Assembly (NCBI RefSeq): GCF_027460065.1
Contig: NZ_JAPYZZ010000016.1
Coordinates: forward strand, 21,184-85,183
DNA from: Martinezella rhizogenes
GTDB lineage: Bacteria; Pseudomonadota; Alphaproteobacteria; Rhizobiales; Rhizobiaceae
DNA length: 64,000 nt
Direction: 5' to 3'
Shown: positions 9,533-18,766 of the stretch, piece by piece
Position numbering within the stretch: position 1 is the first letter of the stretch
How the letters are laid out: each line of letters begins with the position of its first letter
The notes under the pieces: generated by a model
What the model was told of the DNA's origin: nothing
The model's input: only the letters and a program-made list of their open reading frames with translations
Databases searched by the model: none
Made by a program: the position numbers and the translations under genes

Positions 9533-10039
9533 TTATTCCACTATCAGTTTGGCAACTTGCCATGCGGACCGCGAATAATAAGTCTGCTTCTGCAGCTCCG
9601 GGTCGCTGTCATAGGGATAGATGACGAACAACGGGCCTTTTTCGCGAACTGTCATGTAATTGCCATCCAGCTTGATCGCCAGAATAACGTTAAATTTCTT
9701 AAAATCTTCAATCGGTATCGTACTGACATAATCATTCAAAGCGACCGCCGTGACGCTGGTGCCCTTTGCGCCGACGATATCCATCAACTTTGCCAGCGAA
9801 ACACCATCGAAGCGAACACGGCCATCATGCCATGGCGTCGTCGTCTCCACCGTCTCCATGCCGAGCGCTTCCAGCATGTCGCGGTCAAACTGCGCCGCAC
9901 CCTCGGCATTCGTGTTGGTGATGTTTCCGGATATGGTTAATATCGGTTTGCCCTGCGGTTTGGCAATTGTCCCGGCCTGCGCACAGGAGAGCCACACGAG
10001 CGACAAGAACGCAGTGAGAAGTACCCGGCCGACACTCAT
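9533..10039 (-). CDS. pruR: Periplasmic pterin-binding protein PruR (sulfite-oxidase-like fold)
   Basis: A 168-residue protein with a clear Sec signal peptide (hydrophobic core 7-17, cleavage after CAQA near 22). The rest resembles the molybdopterin-binding domain of sulfite oxidases but has no cysteine in the mature chain, so it cannot ligate molybdenum in the usual way. In A. tumefaciens the gene beside dcpA encodes PruR, thought to report pterins made by the reductase PruA to the periplasmic part of DcpA. ATG at 10039 follows GGAG at nine to ten bases. It is first in a two-gene operon with dcpA. Confidence 0.78.
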   Translation of the reverse strand: MSVGRVLLTAFLSLVWLSCAQAGTIAKPQGKPILTISGNITNTNAEGAAQFDRDMLEALGMETVETTTPWHDGRVRFDGVSLAKLMDIVGAKGTSVTAVALNDYVSTIPIEDFKKFNVILAIKLDGNYMTVREKGPLFVIYPYDSDPELQKQTYYSRSAWQVAKLIVE

Positions 10040-10646
10040 ATTTTTTCTCCATCTATAACGTTCAGCTCGAGGGTTTTCGCCAACCTTTGAAGGTTAAAGG
10101 CACCGACACGCACAATATATATCAGGAACCGATGTTATATCCTCACTGAGATTTTATCCGTATTTTCTCTAGGTTCTGAGTAAACTCTTTGGATAATTTT
10201 TCCGTCTTATTGTAGTTTTTTACGCTGGACGCCCTGTTATGACGCAAGCGGCAAACGCCAGAGACCCTTCACGACAATCCGTCCGGTGCGACAAAGGCCG
10301 AATTGTGGCCAAAGCTGTTTCACCCTTGTACAGCATCTTCTGATTCGCGCAGGCCGACCGATCAGTCGTCGCCCTCCAGGTGCCGAACCGGAATAACGGA
10401 GACAGGTTCCGCGTCACAGAAAAATCATGACGATTGCCAGAGCGCACGGTTGAAACATACCATCAGGAACTTAATATAAAGGCTGTCGTTTCCGTTTCCG
10501 ACCATCTCGAATGTAGGAAATATCCAGACATCTGTTCTGCGCAGCGCAAGCCGCGATGCCGGATTTCGTCCGGTCAGGAAAATTCTGTTCACGTCTCCGG
10601 GCCGGACGGCATCCGCCGTATCGGCCGCATCATGAAGGTAGCCCCT
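10040..10646. other. Long AT-rich intergenic region upstream of pruR and the SSADH gene
   Basis: About 600 bases between divergent genes. The pruR-proximal part (about 10080-10230) is AT-rich for this genome and should hold the pruR promoter; it includes the small palindrome AACCTTTGAAGGTT near 10083-10096. The rest (10230-10640) is ordinary in composition and should hold the dehydrogenase promoter. Open frames here lack ribosome-binding sites and family-like sequence, so I call no gene; a small RNA cannot be excluded. Confidence 0.5.
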
Positions 10647-12083
10647 ATGCACACCTATCCCGACATCAAACTTCTCATTGATGGCGAATGGCGAGACGCC
10701 GTTTCCGGCAAGACGATCGCCGTGTCCGATCCGGCAACAGACGAGATCATCGGCGCGATTGCCCATGCCGAGAAGGAAGATCTCGATCTGGCACTTGCCG
10801 CCGCCGAGCGCGGTTTCAAGCTGTGGCGCGACACCTCGCCCTTCGAGCGCTCCAAGATCATGCGCAAGGCTGCCGACATCCTGCGCGAGCGCAAGGACAA
10901 GATCGCCTATATCATGACCCGCGAGCAGGGTAAGCCGCTGGCGCAATCCGGCACTGAAATCATGGGCGCCGCCGATACCATCGACTGGTTCGCGGAAGAA
11001 GCCCGCCGCACCTATGGCCAGGTCATCCCCGCGCGCGCGACCGGCGTTTCGCAGCTTGCCATCAAGGTGCCGGTCGGCCCCGTTGCGGCGTTCACGCCGT
11101 GGAACTTCCCGCTCAACCAGATCGTCCGCAAGCTTTCCGCAGCGCTTGCCACCGGCTGCTCCATCATCGTCAAGGCACCGGAAGAAACACCGGCGTCACC
11201 GGCTGAACTCATCCGCGCCTTCGTGGATGCGGGCGTGCCGGCAGGCGTCATCGGCCTCGTTTACGGTGTCCCGTCCGAGATTTCCGAATATCTGATCCCG
11301 CATCCGGTCATCCGCAAGATTTCCTTCACCGGCTCCACCCCCATTGGCAAACATCTGGCCGCGCTTGCGGGCAAACACATGAAACGCGCCACGATGGAAC
11401 TCGGCGGCCATGCGCCTGTCATGATCTTCGACGATGCCGATATCGAAAAGGCGATCGAGGTGACCTCGCTTGCCAAGTTCCGCAATGCCGGCCAGGTCTG
11501 CGTCGCCCCCACCCGCTTCCTCGTGCAGGACGGCGTGGCGGATCGCTTCCTCGAAGGTTTCGTGGAAGCAACCAAAGCGATCAAGGTCGGTAACGGTCTC
11601 GAAGAAGGTGTCATCATGGGTCCACTTGCCAATGAGCGCCGCATTCCCGCACTGGAAGGCCTCATCAACGATGCCGTTTCCCATGGCGCGGAACTGAAGA
11701 CCGGCGGCCGGCGCATCGGCAACAAGGGCAATTTCTTCGAGCCGACGGTTCTCGCCAATGTGCCCACCACGGCCAAGATCATGAATGACGAGCCCTTCGG
11801 CCCGGTCGCGATCATCAACCGCTTCTCGAGCTTCGATGACGCCATCACCGAAGCCAACCGCCTGCCCTTCGGCCTTGCATCCTATGCCTTCACCGGCTCG
11901 GTCAAGACCGCGCATGCGCTCGGCAATCAGGTCGAGGCCGGCATGCTGACCATCAACCATAACGGCCTTGCGCTTCCCGAAGTCCCCTTCGGCGGCATCA
12001 AGGATTCCGGTTATGGCACGGAAGGCGGCTCGGAAGCGGTTCAGGCCTATCTGGAGACCAAATTCGTCAGCCAGATGAGCTGA
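10647..12083 (+). CDS. NAD(P)-dependent succinate-semialdehyde dehydrogenase family protein
   Basis: A 478-residue aldehyde dehydrogenase of normal length. The active-site set is present: Asn153 in PWNFPLNQ, Glu251 in ELGGHAP and nucleophile Cys285 in [18 protein letters not shown] and NDEPFGPV support the GabD-like branch, which oxidises succinate semialdehyde to succinate in the GABA shunt. No GABA transaminase lies beside it, so another semialdehyde is possible. The frame is open from 10434, but the ATG at 10647 has AAGGT seven bases upstream, while the ATG at 10632 has none. Confidence 0.83.
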   Translation: MHTYPDIKLLIDGEWRDAVSGKTIAVSDPATDEIIGAIAHAEKEDLDLALAAAERGFKLWRDTSPFERSKIMRKAADILRERKDKIAYIMTREQGKPLAQSGTEIMGAADTIDWFAEEARRTYGQVIPARATGVSQLAIKVPVGPVAAFTPWNFPLNQIVRKLSAALATGCSIIVKAPEETPASPAELIRAFVDAGVPAGVIGLVYGVPSEISEYLIPHPVIRKISFTGSTPIGKHLAALAGKHMKRATMELGGHAPVMIFDDADIEKAIEVTSLAKFRNAGQVCVAPTRFLVQDGVADRFLEGFVEATKAIKVGNGLEEGVIMGPLANERRIPALEGLINDAVSHGAELKTGGRRIGNKGNFFEPTVLANVPTTAKIMNDEPFGPVAIINRFSSFDDAITEANRLPFGLASYAFTGSVKTAHALGNQVEAGMLTINHNGLALPEVPFGGIKDSGYGTEGGSEAVQAYLETKFVSQMS

Positions 12084-12096
12084 GTGTTCCAAAATT

Positions 12097-12214
12097 TCTT
12101 CTCCCCGCCGGGGAGAAGATGCCCGAAGGGCAGATGAGGGGGCAAGCTCGCGACTTATCGCTGCCCTTGCCCCCTCATCCCGCTGCCGCGGACTTCTCCC
12201 CGCCGGGGAGAAGA
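12097..12214. repeat. RIME-like rhizobial palindromic intergenic element
   Basis: Two copies of the 21-base palindrome CTTCTCCCCGCCGGGGAGAAG (one at 12099-12119, one at 12193-12213; written here as a self-complementary unit) bracket a second perfect 14-bp inverted repeat (GATGAGGGGGCAAG at 12133-12146 and its complement at 12166-12179). The transcript would fold into one long cruciform-like structure. This matches the mosaic palindromic elements scattered between genes in Rhizobium and Agrobacterium. Here it follows the dehydrogenase stop codon and may end or stabilise that mRNA. Confidence 0.82.
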
Positions 12215-12325
12215 AACCCGTGGCACCCGCTCGGTCCGTCAGCAGTGTCCGAAAGCCGCTCAGTCTTCCCTTGCCTCCGATCTCCTTGTGCTTTAAAAGA
12301 ACAAAAAGTGAACTTTGAGGGTAAC

Positions 12326-13423
12326 ATGAGCGACACTGCGGCACCGGCATTGAAAGAAATCTTCAACCGCGAAAAACTGCAGCACATCGCCGATCAGACC
12401 AAGGCCGTTCATCCGCCCTTCGACGTTTCCGCCTTCATGGCGCACGCCACGACAAATCTTGAGGCGCTCGGGATCATGCAGCGCATGCGGCAGGTGGCGA
12501 CGAGCCTGCATGCCACGCTGCCCGGCGACTATGCCCGCAACATCGAGATCCTGACCGCCGCAGCGCCCGGTATCGGCAACGGTTTTGCCTCCATTTCGCT
12601 GCCGGAATATGTGGCCCTTTACGGCCTCGATGATTTCGATCTTTCCATGCAGGCCTTGTCCTATTTCACCCGCTTCGGCTCCTCGGAATTCGCCATCCGG
12701 CACTTCCTGCAAAAGGACTTGAACGCCACGCTCGCCGTGATGGAAACATGGTCACGACATGAAAACGAGCATGTGCGGCGGCTGGCCAGCGAAGGCTGCC
12801 GGCCCCGCCTGCCCTGGTCGTTCCAGCTGAAACCGCTGATTGATGATCCCTCCCCGGTCACCGCGATCCTCGACGCCATGAAAGCCGATGAAGCGTTGTA
12901 TGTGCGCAAATCCGTCGCCAATCACCTGAACGACATCACCAAGGATAATCCCACTTTCGTTCTGGCGTTGATCGACACATGGCCGAAGGACAACGCGCAT
13001 ACGCGCTGGATCATGCGGCAGGCCCTGCGCACCCTCATCAAGAAGGGTGATGCCGCGGCGCTTGCCCATCTCGGCGCGCATGAGGAAGCGCAGATTACGC
13101 TTGCGGCGTTTCAGGTGTCGCCTGAGACGGTCACTCTCGGCAATCCGGTGCGGATTTCCGCCTCTTTCACCTCAACGGCGAAGAGCCCTCAGAAGCTGGT
13201 GATCGATTACGCCGTGCATTACGTGAAGAAGAGTGGCGATGCCTCCGCCAAGGTCTTCAAATGGAAGGAAGTCGAACTTCAGCCCGGCGAAACCTGCGCG
13301 CTGTCGATCAGCCGCGCCATGCGCGACTTCACTACCCGGAAGCACTATGCCGGGATTCACAAGGTCGAGTTGATGATCAATGGCAGGCTGATGGCGGAAA
13401 GCGCCTTCGAACTTCTGATCTGA
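12326..13423 (+). CDS. AlkC-type DNA alkylation repair glycosylase with C-terminal Ig-like domain
   Basis: A 365-residue protein. Residues 1 to about 250 are HEAT-like helical repeats with the hallmark EGCRPRLPW segment of the AlkC/AlkD DNA glycosylases. The last 100 residues change to beta-rich sequence (VTLGNPVRISASF, LQPGETCALS) as expected for the Ig-like domain described for Pseudomonas AlkC. The enzyme should remove cationic methyl adducts such as 3-methyladenine or 3-methylcytosine. The frame is open from 12119, but ATG 12326 has GAGGG upstream and matches the family start. Confidence 0.8.
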   Translation: MSDTAAPALKEIFNREKLQHIADQTKAVHPPFDVSAFMAHATTNLEALGIMQRMRQVATSLHATLPGDYARNIEILTAAAPGIGNGFASISLPEYVALYGLDDFDLSMQALSYFTRFGSSEFAIRHFLQKDLNATLAVMETWSRHENEHVRRLASEGCRPRLPWSFQLKPLIDDPSPVTAILDAMKADEALYVRKSVANHLNDITKDNPTFVLALIDTWPKDNAHTRWIMRQALRTLIKKGDAAALAHLGAHEEAQITLAAFQVSPETVTLGNPVRISASFTSTAKSPQKLVIDYAVHYVKKSGDASAKVFKWKEVELQPGETCALSISRAMRDFTTRKHYAGIHKVELMINGRLMAESAFELLI

Positions 13424-13438
13424 AGCTGACCGCCGCCC

Positions 13439-14464
13439 CTATGCTGCCGGAAAAATCTTCGCCCGGCGGATGATGACCGAACCGCGATCTCCGGCCGTGA
13501 CGTCGCTTTCCGGCGGTACGTCGAATTCCAGAAGGTCCCCGCCATCGGTGCTGGCGATCACCCGGCGTTCGCCGGCGCGGTCGAGGACACGCTCCACGGA
13601 GGCCGGAATGCCCTCATGCAAATCTTCCCATTCCAGATCACCGGGACGGGCATAGATATCGACGGCGCCGTCGCCTTGGGCATAGGAGAAGGGCAGCTCG
13701 TTGTCGCCGACATAGACCTTGCCACCGCGCGCCACGCCGGACACCCGGTTGGCATCGCCCAGGAAACGCATGACGAAAGAACTGTTGGGCTGACGGCACA
13801 CCTCTTTCGGCGTACCCTGCTGCACGATCCCGCCCTGATTGAGAATGACCACACGGTCAGCCAGATCGAGCGCCTCTTCCTGATCATGGGTCACGAAAAT
13901 CGTGGTGATACCAAGCGAATCGTGAATTTCCCGCAGCCAGCGCCGCAAGTCACGACGCACATTGGCGTCCAGCGCCCCGAAAGGCTCATCAAGCAGCAAC
14001 ACCTTGGGATCGACCGAAAGGGCGCGAGCCAGCGCCACGCGCTGCCGCTGCCCGCCGGAAATCTGCGCCGGGAAACGGTCGCCAAGCCCTTCCAGCTTCA
14101 CCAGCCGCAGCAACTCCTCAACGCGGGCATCGATCGCTGCCCTGTCGCGCTTCACCCTGGACACCTTCATGCCGAAGGCGATATTTTCGTACAGGGTCAT
14201 ATGCGGGAACAACGCATAATGCTGGAATACGAAACCGACACCGCGGTCCCGCACAGGAATATTGGTGGCGTCCTCGTCCCCGAAAAAGATGCGGCCGCCA
14301 TCGCTATATTCGAGACCGGCGACCATGCGCAGAATCGTCGTCTTGCCGGAGCCGGAAGGACCGAGCAGTGCGAGAAGCTCGCCGCTTTCGATATCCAGCG
14401 AAACATCGCGCACGGCGCGGAAGGTATCGAAGGTCTTCACCACATTTTCGAGGCGGATTTTCAT
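13439..14464 (-). CDS. cysA: Sulfate/thiosulfate ABC transporter ATP-binding protein CysA
   Basis: A 341-residue ABC ATPase: Walker A GPSGSGKTT, signature ISGGQRQR, Walker B LLLDEPFGALD, switch His in FVTHDQEEALDLADR, and a C-terminal TOBE-like regulatory region from about 240. It hydrolyses ATP for sulfate or thiosulfate import through CysT and CysW. It is the last gene of the leftward sbp-cysT-cysW-cysA operon, five bases after cysW. Only 15 bases separate its end from that of the convergent alkC gene and no terminator is visible there. Confidence 0.9.
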   Translation of the reverse strand: MKIRLENVVKTFDTFRAVRDVSLDIESGELLALLGPSGSGKTTILRMVAGLEYSDGGRIFFGDEDATNIPVRDRGVGFVFQHYALFPHMTLYENIAFGMKVSRVKRDRAAIDARVEELLRLVKLEGLGDRFPAQISGGQRQRVALARALSVDPKVLLLDEPFGALDANVRRDLRRWLREIHDSLGITTIFVTHDQEEALDLADRVVILNQGGIVQQGTPKEVCRQPNSSFVMRFLGDANRVSGVARGGKVYVGDNELPFSYAQGDGAVDIYARPGDLEWEDLHEGIPASVERVLDRAGERRVIASTDGGDLLEFDVPPESDVTAGDRGSVIIRRAKIFPAA

Positions 14465-14469
14465 GGGGA

Positions 14470-15357
14470 TCAGTTCTCCGTGGCGATGGCGGCATCGCCG
14501 TTGGTCTTTTTACGCCCGCGCCCGGCGCCGCGCCGTTCCAGCGCCACCTTGGCGATGATGGTGACGACGGCAAGCAAAGCGAGGATGGAGGCCGACGCAA
14601 AGGCGCCTGCCGTCTGGTAGTCGTGGTAGAGCAGCTCGATATGCAGCGGCAGCGTATTGGTCTGGCCGCGAATATTGCCCGAGACGACCGATACCGCGCC
14701 GAATTCCCCCATCACGCGGGCATTGCACAGCACGACGCCGTAAAGCAGCGCCCATTTGATATTCGGCAGCGTCACAGAAAAGAAGGTGCGCCAGCCGGAT
14801 GCACCAAGCGAGGTCGCAGCCTCCTCGAGATCGCGGCCCTGCGCCTGCATCAGCGGGATGAGTTCACGCGCCACGAAAGGTGCGGTGACGAACATCGAGG
14901 CGATGACGATGCCGGGCAGCGCAAACAATATCTTGATATCATGGGCATCGAGGAACGGTCCGAACAGCCCCTGCAAACCATACACAAAGAGATAGGCGAC
15001 ACCGGCGACGATCGGCGAAATCGAGAAGGGTATTTCGATCAGTACCAGCAGGAAGCGCCGGCCGGGAAAATCGAATTTGGTGATGGCCCAGGCCGCCGCA
15101 ACCCCGAAGGCGGTGTTAACTGGCACGGCGATCAGCGCCGTCAGCACCGTCAGCATGATGGCGTGGCGGGTATCGGGATGGGTGATGGTGGCGGAATAGA
15201 CCTTCCAGCCCTGCGAAAACGCCTCGACGCCGATGATGATAAGCGGTGCGACGACCAGCAGTGCGCCGATGACGAGGACGAAGGCGATCAGGCTGCGTCG
15301 AACGAGAGGCGCGTCACCAACGCGCGGCGGTTTGCGGTGTCGGGAAATGGTGCTCAT
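14470..15357 (-). CDS. cysW: Sulfate ABC transporter permease CysW
   Basis: A 295-residue permease with six membrane helices. The EAA-type loop contains EEAATSLGASGWRTFFSVTLPNI, the site that docks onto the ATPase. It starts at ATG 15357 with AGGAG upstream and lies three bases after cysT. With CysT it forms the membrane channel for sulfate or thiosulfate. Confidence 0.9.
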   Translation of the reverse strand: MSTISRHRKPPRVGDAPLVRRSLIAFVLVIGALLVVAPLIIIGVEAFSQGWKVYSATITHPDTRHAIMLTVLTALIAVPVNTAFGVAAAWAITKFDFPGRRFLLVLIEIPFSISPIVAGVAYLFVYGLQGLFGPFLDAHDIKILFALPGIVIASMFVTAPFVARELIPLMQAQGRDLEEAATSLGASGWRTFFSVTLPNIKWALLYGVVLCNARVMGEFGAVSVVSGNIRGQTNTLPLHIELLYHDYQTAGAFASASILALLAVVTIIAKVALERRGAGRGRKKTNGDAAIATEN

Positions 15358-15360
15358 GCC

Positions 15361-16182
15361 TCAGCTCCTCACCGTATAACGCAGCGCCCGCGTCTGCAGA
15401 TAATTGGTCACCGCCAGCATCACGAAAGCGGTGATGAGCAGCACGGAGGCAATGGCGGCGGCGGCCTGATAATCATATTCTTCCAGCCGGATAAAGATCA
15501 GCAGTGCGGTGATCTCCGTCGAGAACGGCTGGTTGCCTGCGATGAAGATGATCGCCCCGAATTCACCGAGGCTGCGGGCAAAGGAGAGAGAAAGACCTGC
15601 GAGCAGCGCCGGCGTCAGAAGCGGCAGGATGATCTTGCGGAAGATTTCCAGATCCGAGCCGCCAAGCGACTGCGCCGCTTCCTCCAGCGCCGGATCGAGG
15701 TCTTCCAGCACCGGTTGCACGGTGCGCACGATAAAGGGCAGGCTGGTAAAGGCCATCGCCACCATAATGCCAACAGGCGTATAGGCCACCTTAATGCCGA
15801 GCGGCGCCAGCAGAGAACCGAACCAGCCATTCCCCGCAAACAGCGTCGTCAGCGCAATGCCGGCAACGGCGGTGGGCAGCGCAAAAGGCAGATCGACAAT
15901 GGCATCAACGACGCGCCAGCCCGGAAAGCGGTAACGCGTCAGCACCCAGGCGAGCGCCACCCCGAAAATGACGTTGAACAGCGTGGCAGCCAGCGCACAA
16001 AGCACGGTGACGCGATAGCTGGCGACGGCGCGTGGCGAAGAGATGATCGACCAATATTCGGCGGGTCCGAGGCTTGCGGCCTTGAACACCAGCGCCGAAA
16101 GCGGCAGAAGCACGATGATGGCGACGTAAGTCAGGGTAACGCCAAGGGACAATTTCAGCCCCGGCAGAACATTCCGTTTCAA
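15361..16182 (-). CDS. cysT: Sulfate ABC transporter permease CysT
   Basis: A 273-residue six-helix permease, partner of CysW, with the docking loop EEAAQSLGGSDLEIFRKIILP. The best start in this frame is TTG at 16182, behind a GGGGGCGAGG purine stretch; the nearby ATG is in another frame. A weak start fits a subunit needed in smaller amounts than the binding protein, from which it is separated by a hairpin. Confidence 0.85.
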   Translation of the reverse strand: MKRNVLPGLKLSLGVTLTYVAIIVLLPLSALVFKAASLGPAEYWSIISSPRAVASYRVTVLCALAATLFNVIFGVALAWVLTRYRFPGWRVVDAIVDLPFALPTAVAGIALTTLFAGNGWFGSLLAPLGIKVAYTPVGIMVAMAFTSLPFIVRTVQPVLEDLDPALEEAAQSLGGSDLEIFRKIILPLLTPALLAGLSLSFARSLGEFGAIIFIAGNQPFSTEITALLIFIRLEEYDYQAAAAIASVLLITAFVMLAVTNYLQTRALRYTVRS

Positions 16183-16207
16183 ACCTCGCCCCCATCAATC
16201 ATAAAGC

Positions 16208-16231
16208 GACCCGGCAGTTTCCCGCCGGGTC
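16208..16231 (-). terminator. Attenuator-like hairpin between sbp and cysT
   Basis: Perfect 8-bp stem GACCCGGC/GCCGGGTC around an 8-base loop, followed leftward by GCTTTAT. The T-run is weak, so partial read-through is likely. That would give more binding-protein mRNA than permease mRNA, a common arrangement in ABC operons. Confidence 0.55.
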
Positions 16232-16256
16232 TTTTGACCGTTCTTTGTCGTCGTGA

Positions 16257-17243
16257 TTAACGGCTGCCGTAAAGCGTATCAAGCGTCGCGCCGGATGCAA
16301 AATGCTCTTTCTGGATTTTGTCCCAGCCGCCGAAGGCATCATTGACGTTGACGAGGCGAATGGCCGGGAACTTGTCCTTGAATTCGCCGACGACCTTTTC
16401 ATTATGGACACGGTGGCCGAACTCGGCGGCGATGCGCTGGCCCTCTTCGGTATAGAGGAAATCGAGATAGCTCTTCGCCAGATCGCGCGAGCCGCGCTTG
16501 TCAACGACCTTGTCCACCACGGCGACAGGGAATTCGGCAAGCAGGCTGACCGAAGGCACAACGCCTTCCACCTTTTCGGCGCCATATTGCTTGGCAATGC
16601 CGCGGGTCTCGGCTTCGAAGGTGATCAGCACGTCGCCGATTTCACGCTCCACGAAGGTGGTGGTGGCGGCGCGGCCTCCGGTGTCGAACACCGGCGTGTT
16701 GTCGAAGATTTTCTTGACGAATTCCTGAACCTTCTTCTCGTCGCCGTTGAACTTCTCCTTGGCGTAAGCTGTGGCGGCAAGATAGGTGTAACGGGCGTTA
16801 CCCGAGGTCTTCGGATTGGGGAAAACCACCTTCACGTCGTCGCGGGCAAGATCGTCCCAGTCCTTGATACCCTTGGGGTTACCGGCGCGCACGAGGAAGG
16901 ACGGGAAGGAATAGAACGGCGAGGCGTCGTTCGGGAAATCCTTTTTCCAGTCGGCGGAGACGAACTTCTGCTTCACCAGAAAATCGACATCCGTCACCTG
17001 GTTGAAGGTGACGACGTCGGCTTCCAGACCCTCAACGATGGCGCGCGCCTGCTTGGAGGTACCGGCATGCGACTGATCGACGGTGACACCCGGATGCAGC
17101 TTGATGAACGCCTCGTTCTCGGCCGCAAAAACCTCACGGGCGACATCATAGGACGCGTTGAGAATGGTGGTCGGAGACTGCGCCTGCGCCGCACCTGCGA
17201 AAAGAGCGGCAATGGCAGTACCGATAATGAGAAGACGTTTCAT
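16257..17243 (-). CDS. sbp: Sulfate/thiosulfate-binding periplasmic protein
   Basis: A 328-residue protein with a signal peptide (MKRLLIIG to AQAQ, about 1-22). The mature part has the family segments LNASYDVAREVF, HAGTSKQARAI and VVTFNQVTDVD that shape the anion pocket. It captures sulfate or thiosulfate for CysTWA; sequence alone does not separate Sbp from CysP. The ATG at 17243 gives a proper signal peptide with GGGG upstream; an in-frame TTG at 17258 is less likely. It is first in the operon, and the 169-base gap upstream should carry the promoter. Confidence 0.88.
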   Translation of the reverse strand: MKRLLIIGTAIAALFAGAAQAQSPTTILNASYDVAREVFAAENEAFIKLHPGVTVDQSHAGTSKQARAIVEGLEADVVTFNQVTDVDFLVKQKFVSADWKKDFPNDASPFYSFPSFLVRAGNPKGIKDWDDLARDDVKVVFPNPKTSGNARYTYLAATAYAKEKFNGDEKKVQEFVKKIFDNTPVFDTGGRAATTTFVEREIGDVLITFEAETRGIAKQYGAEKVEGVVPSVSLLAEFPVAVVDKVVDKRGSRDLAKSYLDFLYTEEGQRIAAEFGHRVHNEKVVGEFKDKFPAIRLVNVNDAFGGWDKIQKEHFASGATLDTLYGSR

Positions 17244-17412
17244 GAATACCCCCGGCAATTCGAATGGGGCTCAACATAACGGGCGGCGGCAACAGCGACG
17301 AGAAACAGCCGTGCTTTGCAGAGGCATGGATTGGAAATTTCGCCCAAAGAATTGAAAGTCCAAAGGTGATGATTTCATATGGGGCGGGAAGCCGGATTTC
17401 TTTTGCGTCAGG

Positions 17413-18516
17413 CTAAAGACGATGCTCGGGAAACAGATTGCCGGAATGCGCGGCAAGATAAGGTGCAAGGTCTTCTTCACTCACCTCTTCCAGCCGTGCA
17501 GGCCGCCAGCGGGGATTGCGGTCCTTGTCGACCAGAGCCGCACGCACGCCCTCGTAAAAATCGTGCTGCCGCAATATCTCCGTACCGGCGGCGAATTCAC
17601 GCTCCAGGCATTCGATCAGGCTCGCACTTTCCCGGCCAAGGCGCAGTAACTTCAGGGTCAGTTTTAGGCTGGTGGGAGAACGTTTGCGCAGGACTTCGAG
17701 GGTCTCGCGTGAAAAAGCATCATCGCGCGCCGAAAGTGCGTCGAAGATTTCCTCGACCGTGTCGAAACGGAACGTCGCATCGATGGCGTCCCGGTTTGCG
17801 GCCAGCACGCCTTCGCCCGCATCAGTGACACAGGACGCTATTGCCGCCTCGATGCCTTCGATATCGGTAGCCTTCGACAGAGCCTGCACCAGTATGTCGA
17901 GATGTCCTGATGGCACGCAATAATCGGCAAAACCGGCATAAATTGCATCGGCGGCGGTGACGGCGTTGCCTGTCAGCCCCAGCCAGGTGCCGCATTCGCC
18001 GGGCGCTCTCGGCAGAAGCCAGGAACCGCCGACGTCAGGGAAATAGCCGATGCCCGTTTCCGGCATGGCGAGCCGCGTGCGCTCCGTAACGATGCGGTGA
18101 CTGCCATGGGCGGAAATGCCGACGCCACCGCCCATGACGATGCCGTCCATCAAGGCCACATAAGGCTTGCCGAACCGGGCGATGCGATAGTTGAGCGGAA
18201 ACTCCTCCCGCCAGAAATCCAGCACCTGCGGGTCGCCGGCCTTGCCGAGATCGTGGATGATGCGGACATCGCCGCCGGCGCAGAGCCCTTTTTCGCCCTC
18301 TCCTCTCAGCACCACGCAGGAAATGGCGGGATCATCCTCGAAACGCGGAAGTGCCTGGAACAGGGCGCGCACCATCGGCAGCGTCAGGCTGTTGATGGCC
18401 TTCGGGCGATTGAGGCGGATGATGCCGGCCGCTCCTTTTGTCTCGACGATGACCTCAGCTTCCACTTCCCTTGCCAGTTCCAAGACCGCCTCCTCCGCCG
18501 CCATGCATCCGCCCAT
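17413..18516 (-). CDS. 3-hydroxyisobutyryl-CoA hydrolase / enoyl-CoA hydratase family protein
   Basis: A 367-residue crotonase-fold protein of the long HIBCH type. The segments GEKGLCAGGDVR, GIVMGGGVGIS (oxyanion hole) and PETGIGYFPDVGGSWLL are diagnostic; the Glu and Asp in the last one are the catalytic acids in HIBCH. It probably hydrolyses 3-hydroxyisobutyryl-CoA in valine breakdown. The frame is open to 18687, but ATG 18516 with AAGG upstream removes an unconvincing 57-residue arginine-rich leader; ATG 18504 is an alternative. Confidence 0.83.
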   Translation of the reverse strand: MGGCMAAEEAVLELAREVEAEVIVETKGAAGIIRLNRPKAINSLTLPMVRALFQALPRFEDDPAISCVVLRGEGEKGLCAGGDVRIIHDLGKAGDPQVLDFWREEFPLNYRIARFGKPYVALMDGIVMGGGVGISAHGSHRIVTERTRLAMPETGIGYFPDVGGSWLLPRAPGECGTWLGLTGNAVTAADAIYAGFADYCVPSGHLDILVQALSKATDIEGIEAAIASCVTDAGEGVLAANRDAIDATFRFDTVEEIFDALSARDDAFSRETLEVLRKRSPTSLKLTLKLLRLGRESASLIECLEREFAAGTEILRQHDFYEGVRAALVDKDRNPRWRPARLEEVSEEDLAPYLAAHSGNLFPEHRL

Positions 18517-18766
18517 CTTGGCGGCCTTGGCGCGATCACGCAACGTTGATCTTGCCCTGCGGGAACGTCTTTCGCTGAAACGGCTTTGCAGGGAGAGAAA
18601 ATGCCGAAAATCCTCTTTCGCAATGCAGCATGTTTGCTTGACGCCCGGAAGATCATGGCATGTAATGGGTTTTGGAAATGCCGGCATTGATTGCTGTCGA
18701 GCGTGTGCCGGACCAAGCGGAATGTCGCCTTCTCAAAGGCGCTGTAAACAGCAACGGGAGACGAGC

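Noticed and set aside
7688-9940. 750-codon rightward frame opposite dcpA and pruR
   Set aside because: It spans two clear genes and the gap between them antisense, with no start signal or recognisable domains.
14368-16260. 630-codon rightward frame opposite cysA-cysW-cysT
   Set aside because: Arg/His/Gln-rich shadow of three well-identified genes.
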